This document shows, one piece after another, positions 1 through 8,254 of a DNA stretch of 18,386 nt (within the stretch, counting starts at the first letter, position 1; each line of letters begins with the position of its first letter). Source of the DNA: Verrucomicrobiales bacterium (GTDB taxonomy: Bacteria; Verrucomicrobiota; Verrucomicrobiia; Verrucomicrobiales; DEV007). The stretch lies in the NCBI GenBank assembly GCA_002708885.1, contig PAPL01000053.1:43913-62298 (forward strand), in the 5' to 3' direction. The notes beneath the pieces were generated by a model. The model made no database searches. It worked only from the letters and a program-made list of their open reading frames with translations, and was not told the DNA's origin. The translations under genes were made by a program, and so were the position numbers.

Positions 1-1025
1 GCTTCTACGATTGGGTACATGCGTGTATTATCAAAACCATGAGTGTCCCAACCGCCGTTCGTTTTACTCCTACCGCCAATGACATTCGAAAAGTAGCAAG
101 TCGTAAACTTGACACCCGCCTCAGCTAACCTCCTAGCCAGAAGACATCCTTGCCCATAAGTGGAACGGCCATACTTCTCCCTCAACCATCTTGGCTCCTT
201 TGAAATATCAAATGCGTTTCTGACTCTGGATGAATTTAACATTGCGAGGGCATTCTTATAGTATTCATCAAGACCACGTGCCCTTTCCGAAAACTCCAGC
301 ATCCTGGACTGTTCATCAATGAGGCTTTGCAGGCCACGCCGAGATTGTATGCGTTCAAGGCTCAATCCCTCCGGAAGACTCAATTCAGGAAGCCTGAATT
401 GATCTTTGTTCGGATCTCTAGGAATGAAGAGCGGATCATACTTCTTACCAAGGAAGCTTGCATGCTGGCCAGGGGTCCTTGATCCGTCCGCTATCACATG
501 AGGATAAGAGACAAACGTGGGCATCCCATTGTCTGCGTTGGGCGTAAACTTACTGACAACTGAACCGTACGCTGGGTAAAGATCAGGAAGATCCCGGAGA
601 CGCTGATCATCACTCGGAGGAGCATGCCCAGTCAGCGCATAATAACCCGCAGAATTGTGATTTTTCATTTTGTGATGAATGGTCCTTACCACGGTACATT
701 TGTCCATGTGCTTGGCCATCCGTGGCAAGTGTTCACAAATCTCAATGTCCGAGCAGGTGGTCCTTATCTGTGCATGTGGTGATCTGTATTCTTTGGGAGA
801 ATCAGGTTTCATATCCAGAATATCAATCTGGCTAGGCCCTCCCCACTGAAAAAGGAAAATGACCGATCTGGCACGAGCCGCTACCTTGGAGTCAGGAAAT
901 GCTAGCTCATCAGCACGCAAGAAATCAGGAACATTCATGCCAAGCATTCCCATTCCTCCAGCACTCAATAGTGCACGGCGAGAAACTGATACCTTCTGAA
1001 GGCTATTACAGTGAAACCGTTTCAT
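1..1025 (-). CDS. DUF1501 family protein, Tat-exported (3' part cut by window edge)
   Basis: I translated this by hand from the ATG at 1025-1023; about 341 residues are visible and the C-terminus lies beyond base 1. The N-terminus carries a twin-arginine-like signal (SRRALLSAGG, residues 15-24), so export of a folded protein is likely. Family landmarks are WGGPSQID (61-68), the NSAGYYALTGHAPP stretch (124-137) and GGWDTHGF near the visible end. These are typical of DUF1501, a family with an alkaline-phosphatase/sulfatase-like fold that is abundant in planctomycetes and verrucomicrobia; its substrate is not established. The start overlaps the stop of the upstream DUF1549/DUF1553 gene by 4 nt (ATGA), which indicates translational coupling and a functional pair. 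Family assignment is firm; activity is unknown. Confidence 0.93.
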   Translation of the reverse strand, partial: MKRFHCNSLQKVSVSRRALLSAGGMGMLGMNVPDFLRADELAFPDSKVAARARSVIFLFQWGGPSQIDILDMKPDSPKEYRSPHAQIRTTCSDIEICEHLPRMAKHMDKCTVVRTIHHKMKNHNSAGYYALTGHAPPSDDQRLRDLPDLYPAYGSVVSKFTPNADNGMPTFVSYPHVIADGSRTPGQHASFLGKKYDPLFIPRDPNKDQFRLPELSLPEGLSLERIQSRRGLQSLIDEQSRMLEFSERARGLDEYYKNALAMLNSSRVRNAFDISKEPRWLREKYGRSTYGQGCLLARRLAEAGVKFTTCYFSNVIGGRSKTNGGWDTHGFDNTRMYPIVE

Positions 1026-3241
1026 TTTCTTAATAAAAATTCCTTAGCATTTAACAGGCTCCATGAAATATCCTCAATTGCCGAGCGTCTGTTCTCGGCC
1101 AAGCTAACGTAACTGAGCATCAATGACCATTCTGCAGAGGATGGAGGTCTAGTTAGAACTGCCCAATAAAGCTCATTAATAATTTCAAGATCATCCTTCC
1201 CCTCACCAATGAGACGGCCAACCCGGTTATCTTCTTTCTTTATTATCCCATTAATGGTTTCACCCGCAGTCAACTCAAAGACCTGTGCCAGAGTCGTTTC
1301 ATTACTTCTTTCAGCATCAGAATTAGTGAGGCGAGCAGGTTTACCAAAGACCTTCAAAAATCGGTCCCCATGATATGGATCTTTGGACAAATGGACAGAC
1401 TCGACTCCAGGCATACTAATCGCTCTATTGCTCTTGGACGTATCGGAAAATGACGCTTTCACTGACATGGATTGGTGAGCAGCATCAATAAGCACCTCAG
1501 CAGGGTATCGCATGACTCTGGCCCTAGCAAAATTTTCCTCAGGCCCAACGTTCGAAATCCCCTGAGGGTCAGACGATAACTGATAAGTCGCTGAATTAGC
1601 AATTAACCTAATTAATTCTCGCTGATTAAAATCACTTTTAATTAATTCATTTGCAAGAAAATTGATAAGTTCTGGGTTAGACGCGGGGTTCGTCTCGCGC
1701 ACATCATCAACAGGATCAATTAATGGCTGACCCATCAGGTTCGCCCATATCCGGTTTGCCTGAACCTTTGCAAATCTTGGATGAGAGGTAACCCAGGAAG
1801 CAAGTTCATCGAGCCTATGATCAAAGGACTTAAGTGTATCAGCATCAGCGTTGAGGAATCCCGGTACAGGACGTTCATTGGTCCTAGGGTCCTTTAACAA
1901 TTTCTTCTGGTCCATGTCCTTGATTGGAACCAGTTTAACTATCTGCTCACCGACAAATCTGTGCTTATCAAATCCGTCCTTCCTCTTATTTTCAATAATC
2001 TCATAATCGATACCCTCAAAGACCGCAGCGAATTTATAATAGTCCTCTTGGCTCACACGCTCAAAGGGATGGTCATGACATTTGGCACAATTTATTCTCG
2101 ATCCAATGAAGACCTGAGCAACGGCTTCGGCTCTATTCACTGGAAATCTTAAAGCACGATAAAAATTAGCCGGAGGGTTTTCGTAAGTGCTTCCAGTCGC
2201 ACATAAAATGTCCCGGGTAAATTGGTTCAATGGCTTTCCCTGCTTTATCATCTCAGATAGCCACGTGAAAATTTTGTGAACGCCCTTAGGATCCAACGTC
2301 TTTTCCTCGACCCTGAGTAAATCAGCCCACTTCAGAGCCCAGTAATCTGCATATTCCTTCGATTCCAATAATGAATCCACTAGCAGAGAACGTTTATCTT
2401 TTCTCTCGTCTAATAGAAATGATTTCGCAGTCCCCGGTTCCGGCAATGAGCCACTAATGTCCAAACTCACGCGCCTAAGAAAAGTCAGATCATCACAAAT
2501 TTTCGCAGGATTTTGTCGGAACAATTTTAATTTTGAAAAAACATGCTCGTCCACTCCGTTCCTAGGGTCAGGGCCATTCCATTCATAACTGCCATTACCC
2601 TTAATCATTGCCGCCCGCATCGATGCCCTGCCGTTCAGGTACCGCACCAGCACGGTCGTCTCACCAGGCTGTTTAAAATGAACGGTTCCAAAATCACTGA
2701 CCTCAGCTATCAGATTAGAACTTTCATAAACAGCCCAACGGGTAACATCCATCCGTGTACCGTCTGAAAACCTAGCCTCAACCTTAACATCTATGCTTCT
2801 TTCGGGAGTCGATAGGATAGACACCGGTGGTGACACCTCAATGGAATCAAGCGCAGGACTTGTGTCTAAATCGGTACTTGCTCCTGCACTTATCCATTCT
2901 AGTAAAATGCGATACTCATCCGAACCAACATCAAAATGTTTTCCGCCCTCATGCTTATTCTGGAGAGTAGGTTTGAGAAGAATCTTACTTGATTTAGGAT
3001 CTTGAAGATTCACTCGGCTCCCCGAAGAGAGGAGCTCTTTATAATCGTGATCCGGATCTCCGCCCCATAACGAAAGTTTAAACCCCCCCTTGCCGTTCTG
3101 GTTCCCATGGCATCCTCCGGCATTACATCCGGACTTAGAAATCACAGACATCACATCACGCGAAAAACTCACCTCTCCAAAAGTGCACAATTGAAAAGAT
3201 AATAAAATAGCAGCTGAAAAAATGATGGATCTGAATGGCAA
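1022..3241 (-). CDS. Planctomycete-type cytochrome-like protein, DUF1549 + DUF1553, with Big_2-like domain
   Basis: This encodes a 739-residue exported protein. The start is TTG at 3241: the frame opens only after the stop shared with the upstream GNAT and contains no ATG or GTG before it, and a hydrophobic signal peptide (about residues 5-22) follows directly. No Shine-Dalgarno is evident. Domains in order: an N-terminal cytochrome-like segment with a C-x4-C-H motif (C39, C44, H45); a bacterial Ig-like (Big_2-type) segment at about 135-210; DUF1549 at about 228-420, holding a standard CAKCH haem motif (C385, C388, H389); and DUF1553 from about 475 to 735, including the HPRFAKVQANRIW stretch. 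The gene sits 33 nt after a GNAT gene and overlaps the DUF1501 gene by 4 nt, the classic pairing for this family. The role is unproven; an exported redox or oxidative function is inferred from the haem motifs. Confidence 0.94.
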   Translation of the reverse strand: MPFRSIIFSAAILLSFQLCTFGEVSFSRDVMSVISKSGCNAGGCHGNQNGKGGFKLSLWGGDPDHDYKELLSSGSRVNLQDPKSSKILLKPTLQNKHEGGKHFDVGSDEYRILLEWISAGASTDLDTSPALDSIEVSPPVSILSTPERSIDVKVEARFSDGTRMDVTRWAVYESSNLIAEVSDFGTVHFKQPGETTVLVRYLNGRASMRAAMIKGNGSYEWNGPDPRNGVDEHVFSKLKLFRQNPAKICDDLTFLRRVSLDISGSLPEPGTAKSFLLDERKDKRSLLVDSLLESKEYADYWALKWADLLRVEEKTLDPKGVHKIFTWLSEMIKQGKPLNQFTRDILCATGSTYENPPANFYRALRFPVNRAEAVAQVFIGSRINCAKCHDHPFERVSQEDYYKFAAVFEGIDYEIIENKRKDGFDKHRFVGEQIVKLVPIKDMDQKKLLKDPRTNERPVPGFLNADADTLKSFDHRLDELASWVTSHPRFAKVQANRIWANLMGQPLIDPVDDVRETNPASNPELINFLANELIKSDFNQRELIRLIANSATYQLSSDPQGISNVGPEENFARARVMRYPAEVLIDAAHQSMSVKASFSDTSKSNRAISMPGVESVHLSKDPYHGDRFLKVFGKPARLTNSDAERSNETTLAQVFELTAGETINGIIKKEDNRVGRLIGEGKDDLEIINELYWAVLTRPPSSAEWSLMLSYVSLAENRRSAIEDISWSLLNAKEFLLRK

Positions 3242-3274
3242 GGCAGTTAAGGTTGGCCCAACTGAAGGGCACTC

Positions 3275-3712
3275 TCAAGCATTATCCGATTCTCTGAGCA
3301 TCCGCACATGAGGTATCGTGGCCTCCTCAAAAATTGGCCCCTCTTTACGATAACCCAGTGACTCATAAAACTCAGTCACCGAAACTTGTGAATGCAGATA
3401 CGTTCTAACCATTCCGAGTAATTCTGACTGCTTGATAAGATTTCTCATAATTTCTGATCCTATTCCTAACCCTCTCCAATCTTTCAGAACTGCTAATCGG
3501 CCTATCTTTCCTTCGGGACATAGCCTTCCAGTTCCCAGGACCTTTCCCGAACTGTCATGGGCCATGGAATGATAACATTGGTCATCCTTTCCGTCTCTCT
3601 CTATAGAAACATCCACGCCCTGTTCCTCAATGAACACTGCACTCCTCACCTCATACAGGAGCGCTGATTCAGTTTCCCATTCAGCATTGCGAACGACCCA
3701 TTCCCTTTTCAT
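3275..3712 (-). CDS. GNAT family N-acetyltransferase (ElaA/YjcF-like)
   Basis: This is a small cytoplasmic acetyltransferase of the Gcn5-related fold, 145 residues from ATG 3712. An upstream in-frame TTG at 3739 would add nine residues. I prefer the ATG because the fold begins at once (WVVRNAEW) and purine-rich AAGGAG lies just before it, although the spacing is very short. Recognisable blocks are the VRSAVFIEEQGVD segment, GTGRLCPEGKIGRLAV (strand beta4), the acetyl-CoA-binding motif A variant RGLGIG, and a C-terminal FYESLGYRKEGP, all as in the ElaA/YjcF-like branch. The acceptor substrate cannot be read from the sequence. It is the first gene of an apparent operon with the DUF1549/DUF1553 and DUF1501 genes (33-nt gap), an unexpected cytoplasmic partner for exported proteins; it may simply be co-transcribed. 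Confidence 0.88.
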   Translation of the reverse strand: MKREWVVRNAEWETESALLYEVRSAVFIEEQGVDVSIERDGKDDQCYHSMAHDSSGKVLGTGRLCPEGKIGRLAVLKDWRGLGIGSEIMRNLIKQSELLGMVRTYLHSQVSVTEFYESLGYRKEGPIFEEATIPHVRMLRESDNA

Positions 3713-3786
3713 TCTCCTTAAATTCTGAATCGATACCAATGATTCATCAAGTCCCGAACGTCATTTCTTCCCATCAAGGCCAATCG

Positions 3787-3802
3787 AGTATATAGATATA
3801 GT
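3787..3802. promoter_or_regulatory. Possible divergent promoter core between GNAT and YWTD-propeller genes
   Basis: Two transcription units diverge across only 94 bases (3713-3806). The TA-rich block at 3787-3802 contains -10-like hexamers on both strands: TATAGT (3797-3802) on the plus strand and TATACT (complement of 3787-3792) on the minus strand. The plus-strand hexamer ends 4 bases before the ATG at 3807, so use of it would give a leaderless or nearly leaderless mRNA. No good -35 match was found at the expected distance on either strand, so this is a suggestion based on position and composition only. Confidence 0.25.
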
Positions 3803-3806
3803 ACTG

Positions 3807-5078
3807 ATGCAACCGATAGGAAGAAATCTAAACAAATGCATAATTTTGATCTGTATCCTGACCGCCTCCATCATTGAGTCCCAGGCAGGAAAAATGCTCA
3901 TCAGTGACCGAGGAGCGAGCCGAATACGAATAGCGGACCTTGACGGATCAAACTTAAGAACTCTGATCGCTTCGGCCGGAACCAACGTAAGAGGAATAGC
4001 GATCGATATAAAGCGTAATCTGTTATTCTACGCAGATAATGGAGGCAACGTCATCTACCGCGCAAAACTGGACGGTTCAGAGAGAGAGTCAATCGTTTCG
4101 ACCGGCCTGAGGTTCCCTGCTGACATTTCACTCGATACAGAATCATCCAAGATCTACTGGTGTGACAAAGACAATGACCGGATAGAGCGCTCTGATTATG
4201 ATGGTGGAAATCGTGAAACTGTGATCGAAACGGAGGGCCCTTACTATCTTGACCTTGATCTTACTCACAACAAACTCTACTGGGGAGATTTTTCAGGAGG
4301 TAATATTTTCCGCGCGTCTCTTCCTAATGCGGAAAATACCGAAAAGATTGTCAGTGGTCTTATACGTACCCGGGGAGTCAAGGTTGATCCTTCGGGAGGT
4401 TACTTTTATTGGTGTGACCGAGAAGCGCATAAGGTTCAACGAAAACCAATAAATGGTGGTGACATTGAAGATCTGTACACCGGCCTAGACACACCGCATG
4501 GAATGACTTTGGACATCGATGCAAAAAAAGTTTACTGGGTCGATACGGGAACAAACTCAATCGGGGGAACCGGAGCAAAGGCAGTGAGTAGGGGCGACAT
4601 GGACGGTTCAGGGAAACAGGAAGTCTTGGCGAGTCTTTCTCAGCCATGGGACCTGACTCTCGACACCAGAATCACAAATTACAGAGAATGGACAAAGAGA
4701 AGGTTTAGAAAAGACTCCCCAACAACATTAAATTCACCCGGATCAGACCCGGACAAGGATCAGAAAAGCAATTTACTGGAATATTTCTCCGGAACCGATC
4801 CTTTCGTCTTTGGAACAAAAGAAATAGTTAAATTAATCAGATCTGACCCATACATGGAACTGAGCTATACAATGATAAATCAACCCATTGTTGACATTAA
4901 AGTTAGTATAGAAAGTTCTGGGGATCTCATTAATTGGACCATTGATCCACAGGCCATAAAGGAATCAGGATCCAGCACCGTTGAAGGGTCAGTTCTCATT
5001 AATCACCGCTTCAATTATCAGGAAGAGAAAAAAAGGGGGGCGCAGATAAGACTAAGAATTACCCTCATTGATCCGTGA
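3807..5078 (+). CDS. Secreted YWTD-repeat (LDL-receptor class B-like) beta-propeller protein
   Basis: This is a 423-residue exported protein starting at ATG 3807, with a signal peptide at about residues 1-27 (hydrophobic IILICILTASII). The body is a six-bladed propeller of LDL-receptor YWTD type: LISDRG (31), LLFYADNG (72), IYWCDKDN (117), LYWGDFSG (157), FYWCDRE (200) and VYWVDTGT (242) recur about every 42 residues, each followed by an xRxxxDGxxxE/R segment. After the propeller comes a DPDKDQKSNLLEYFSGTDP module (314-332), a common C-terminal marker of secreted verrucomicrobial proteins, and then a beta-rich tail with SSGDLINWT (about 369-377). No catalytic residues are apparent, so a binding or scaffolding role at the cell surface is inferred. 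A GNAT gene overlaps the stop by 4 nt. Fold assignment is strong; the ligand is unknown. Confidence 0.88.
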   Translation: MQPIGRNLNKCIILICILTASIIESQAGKMLISDRGASRIRIADLDGSNLRTLIASAGTNVRGIAIDIKRNLLFYADNGGNVIYRAKLDGSERESIVSTGLRFPADISLDTESSKIYWCDKDNDRIERSDYDGGNRETVIETEGPYYLDLDLTHNKLYWGDFSGGNIFRASLPNAENTEKIVSGLIRTRGVKVDPSGGYFYWCDREAHKVQRKPINGGDIEDLYTGLDTPHGMTLDIDAKKVYWVDTGTNSIGGTGAKAVSRGDMDGSGKQEVLASLSQPWDLTLDTRITNYREWTKRRFRKDSPTTLNSPGSDPDKDQKSNLLEYFSGTDPFVFGTKEIVKLIRSDPYMELSYTMINQPIVDIKVSIESSGDLINWTIDPQAIKESGSSTVEGSVLINHRFNYQEEKKRGAQIRLRITLIDP

Positions 5079-5560
5079 AAATCCGCAATGCAACAAATGC
5101 CGACAGTGAAGAAGTCATTGATCTGATCAGTTCAATTTATGATGAGTATGGCGAAATAATGTACACTGAAGGAGCAGACAGGGACCTTCTAGACATCAAT
5201 CAACACTATCATAAATCTGGCGGTGACTTTGTGGTTTTGGAAGATGATCAGAAAAGAATCGTGGGCTCCCATGCGACTCTCCCTAAAGATCCATCAGCAG
5301 GCCTCCTGACCTTCAGAAGACTGTACCTTGAAAAATCAATGCGCGGGTCCGGAGCAGGGAAAACTCTAATGGACTGGGCAGTGAAATGGGCAAAACATCA
5401 TGAATACAAACGGATCGAGTTCTGGTCAGATACAAGATTTAAAAGAGCCCACCAATTTTTCGAGAATTACGGTTTCAATAGAACCGGTGAAATTAGAGAT
5501 ATGGATGACGGTGCACTCCCCTATTCGGAATATTTTTTCTCGCTGAACATACCTTCCTGA
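5075..5560 (+). CDS. GNAT family N-acetyltransferase
   Basis: This is a 161-residue cytoplasmic acetyltransferase. It starts at GTG 5075, which shares the sequence GTGA with the stop of the upstream propeller gene, so translation is probably coupled. The GNAT fold is complete: N-terminal IRNATNADSEEVIDLI, central LTFRRLYLEKSMRGSGAGKTL containing acetyl-CoA motif A (R-G-S-G-A-G), then FWSDTRFKRAHQFFENYGF (motif B, the region typical of small-molecule acetyltransferases). It shows no close resemblance to the other GNAT of this window beyond the fold, so it does not look like a recent duplicate. The acceptor substrate is unknown. Pairing with an exported propeller has no obvious functional explanation. 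Confidence 0.9.
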   Translation: MKIRNATNADSEEVIDLISSIYDEYGEIMYTEGADRDLLDINQHYHKSGGDFVVLEDDQKRIVGSHATLPKDPSAGLLTFRRLYLEKSMRGSGAGKTLMDWAVKWAKHHEYKRIEFWSDTRFKRAHQFFENYGFNRTGEIRDMDDGALPYSEYFFSLNIPS

Positions 5561-5647
5561 GTAAGTTCAAAAAGAGAAACAAAATTAGATCTGCCGGCCA
5601 AATAGTATTATCTTTTCCCAGTAACTCGGATCTGCAAATTCCCCACA

Positions 5648-8224
5648 ATGAAAAACCTAAACTACCTGATCCTCGGCCTTTCCCTGTCCTTCTTTGTGAC
5701 AGAAAAACTACCGGCTAATTCCGTAGGACAAAGCCTTCCGAATATTATTTTCTTTCTTGCTGACGATATAGGTTGGGCTGACCCTGGCCGGTATCATGAA
5801 TATTACTCGGGAGAAAAAGCTAAAGTCCCGACCCCTAATCTGGATAGACTCTGCGATGAAGGAATGATGTTTCTAGATGCACAACTTCCCGCAGCACTCT
5901 GTGCTCCTAATAGGTTCTGTATCATGACCGGAAATTACACACAACGATCAAGGCCATGGGGAACATGGAACCGGACAGCATCTTCCGCATTTCATTTCGG
6001 CAATGCAAAGGATGACCGAATTAAAAATCCTCACCAGACAGTTGGGACTGCACTCCAAAAAAAAGGTTACAAAGCTGCCTACTTTGGAAAAATGCATTTT
6101 GGAGGTGATTTCTTTGATCCGTCAGGAACAATAATGCGGGACCTTCCCAATGATCAGCTCGATCAAATCGATTTCAGTAAACGTTTCCAGAACGGGCTAC
6201 TGGATCATGGTTTTGATTATACGTTTGTGACGCCGGACGGGATTCAGGGACCACTTTACGCCTACTTCGAAAATGACCTTTATGTCCCAATCAGTAATTT
6301 TGCATCTGAGGTGAATGGGGTTGATGTGTCCGGTAATTCGGTTCTCAGATCTTTCAGCAAGGGCCACAGAGTCGGTAATGGTGAAATGATACAGGCCGGT
6401 TACGGTGACTCCGAATTTGATACAAGCGAACACGGACCAATCCTTTCTCACTTTGCGCAAGAATTCATGGAAAAGCATGTTTCCAATGATCCTGAGAGTC
6501 CTTTCCTGCTCTATTACGCGACTCCGGCAATTCACGTTCCTCTTACACCCTCAGTGGAAGGAATAGAAGCTTCCGGCCATAGCCAGATAGGACCTCGAGC
6601 AGATTTCGTTTATGATCTTGATACTCAACTGGGCCTGCTACTTGACAAGCTCAAGGACCTTGGCATTGAGAACAATACATTAATCATTTTCACCAGTGAT
6701 AATGGAGGCGCAATTAGCGGGGGTCAGGCTCAGATCGCTTCTGGGCAAGACCCAAACGGTCCATTGCGCGGAAAGAAAATGTCAATTTATGAAGGGGGGC
6801 ACCGAGTCCCAATGATTTGGAAATGGGGAAATGGAACACAAAAAGGATCCATTATACCACCCAATACCAAATGTGAACATCTCGTTTCAGTCATGGACTG
6901 GGTAGCTAGCGTCATTGACCTTGCAGGTGGAAAAGTTGCTGCGGACCAGCACTACGATTCGATCAGCATTCTTCCATTACTCTTCTCAGACGAACCTGAT
7001 GAATTGGATCCCTTGAGGAATTTCCATTTCTATAGTGTCGGCGATTATCGTGGAGTCCGAATGGATGATGGTCAGGGAAACTGGTTCTACAAAAGAACCA
7101 ATGTGGATGGGAAAATTGAGCTGTTCAATCTAATGGAAGATCTCGAACAAATTGAAAATCTGGTCGAGGGTTATGCATCGATTGAGGAAATGCCGGAAGA
7201 ACACCCACAAAAAAACAGAATTCAACTAATGGAAAACTGGTTCAATGCCCACAAGACAACGGCTGGCCCCAGAACAGCAACTGCACTCGATTACAGTGAC
7301 AGAAACACTGAAGGAAGTAATCAAAGAATTATCAGTGCCAACTTCACAGAGTATTCAGGAGACGCTCAAAGAATAAATGACGGTGAAATTTTCGGCATTA
7401 AAGAACTGGGCACCGTGACCGATGGATGGGTCAATCTTCACAAAACTGATCAGGCCACTGAACTCACCAACAACCTCAACGAAAAAACAAATGTCAGCCT
7501 CTCAATCAAACATCCCAATAACTGGGCAACTGGCAACTTAGCATTTAACAATACTCCTATCAGATCGGGCATCGATGACTACACTGGAACCAATTCACCA
7601 ACATCTGTTACTTTTATGGGGCTCAATGCCACTTTTCCTGACGGGTACAAGGCCATCGTTTACGTGGGTGGTTTCCTAGGAAATAGAGGAACTTCAATCT
7701 CGGACGGAAACTCAACCTTTTATTACCAGACACCCGCATCACCAACTGCTCCAGTCACTTTTGTAAAGACAACCAGAGTCACTGACAGTGGAGATGGAAC
7801 AGCTCCGGAGGCCCATTACGCCATTTTCGGGGCGGATGAATCTCCACTATTAACTGATTCAATCACTTTCACTATAGACACTCTGTACGGTGGAGGTTCA
7901 TTCATTGGAGGCGTACAAATCATTGGAGAATCAGTCCCGGGTGAACCTATAAAGACACTGATACCAGTTCCTGTAGAAGAACCCAGAATTGAAATAAATA
8001 ATGAATCAGGTTCAATTCTAATCAGTGACCTTTATTCCGGCGCATCCTACGAATTACAGGAATCAACTCCTCTAGGAAATCAGTGGTCTGTCCTTGAATT
8101 GATTGAATCGCCACAAGAAAGACAAATCACAATCTCAAATGATTTTCTGGAGCAAAATGCTTTTTATAGAATTCTATATCCTGAAAAAATTCTAAAATTG
8201 AACCTTCCTAAGAGCCCTCAATAA
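5648..8224 (+). CDS. Secreted type I sulfatase with large C-terminal beta-rich extension
   Basis: This 858-residue exported sulfatase should hydrolyse sulfate esters, probably on a polysaccharide. A signal peptide covers about residues 1-24. The S1-family active site is present: metal ligands D39-D40 in FLADDIG, the formylglycine-forming C85 in CAPNR (C-x-P-x-R, R89), K148/H150 in FGKMHFGG, H296 in AIHVP, and D351-N352 in TSDNGG, followed by RGKKMSIYEGGHRVPMIW. The position after proline is Asn, not the usual Ser; this still fits the relaxed C-x-P-x-R pattern. The catalytic part ends near residue 545, and roughly 310 further residues follow: a beta-rich domain (about 555-770) and a terminal module with YELQESTPLGNQW (about 803-815). 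Both look like verrucomicrobial extracellular accessory modules, perhaps glycan binding or surface retention (inference). It lies 87 nt after the GNAT gene and 30 nt before a PQQ-like propeller gene. Confidence 0.93.
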   Translation: MKNLNYLILGLSLSFFVTEKLPANSVGQSLPNIIFFLADDIGWADPGRYHEYYSGEKAKVPTPNLDRLCDEGMMFLDAQLPAALCAPNRFCIMTGNYTQRSRPWGTWNRTASSAFHFGNAKDDRIKNPHQTVGTALQKKGYKAAYFGKMHFGGDFFDPSGTIMRDLPNDQLDQIDFSKRFQNGLLDHGFDYTFVTPDGIQGPLYAYFENDLYVPISNFASEVNGVDVSGNSVLRSFSKGHRVGNGEMIQAGYGDSEFDTSEHGPILSHFAQEFMEKHVSNDPESPFLLYYATPAIHVPLTPSVEGIEASGHSQIGPRADFVYDLDTQLGLLLDKLKDLGIENNTLIIFTSDNGGAISGGQAQIASGQDPNGPLRGKKMSIYEGGHRVPMIWKWGNGTQKGSIIPPNTKCEHLVSVMDWVASVIDLAGGKVAADQHYDSISILPLLFSDEPDELDPLRNFHFYSVGDYRGVRMDDGQGNWFYKRTNVDGKIELFNLMEDLEQIENLVEGYASIEEMPEEHPQKNRIQLMENWFNAHKTTAGPRTATALDYSDRNTEGSNQRIISANFTEYSGDAQRINDGEIFGIKELGTVTDGWVNLHKTDQATELTNNLNEKTNVSLSIKHPNNWATGNLAFNNTPIRSGIDDYTGTNSPTSVTFMGLNATFPDGYKAIVYVGGFLGNRGTSISDGNSTFYYQTPASPTAPVTFVKTTRVTDSGDGTAPEAHYAIFGADESPLLTDSITFTIDTLYGGGSFIGGVQIIGESVPGEPIKTLIPVPVEEPRIEINNESGSILISDLYSGASYELQESTPLGNQWSVLELIESPQERQITISNDFLEQNAFYRILYPEKILKLNLPKSPQ

Positions 8225-8254
8225 ATCATATTCTGACCTCAGACAAATTCCTTG

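Noticed and set aside
5586..5637. Repeated GATCTGC words in the gap before the large sulfatase gene as a possible operator
   Set aside because: The match is only 7 bases and not palindromically arranged; chance explains it.
6197..6535. 112-codon minus-strand open frame inside the sulfatase gene
   Set aside because: It is antisense to the conserved sulfatase catalytic domain and shows no domain signature.
8252..8254. TTG as the start of the PQQ-like gene
   Set aside because: An ATG follows immediately in frame and gives the same signal peptide; the TTG adds one residue only.
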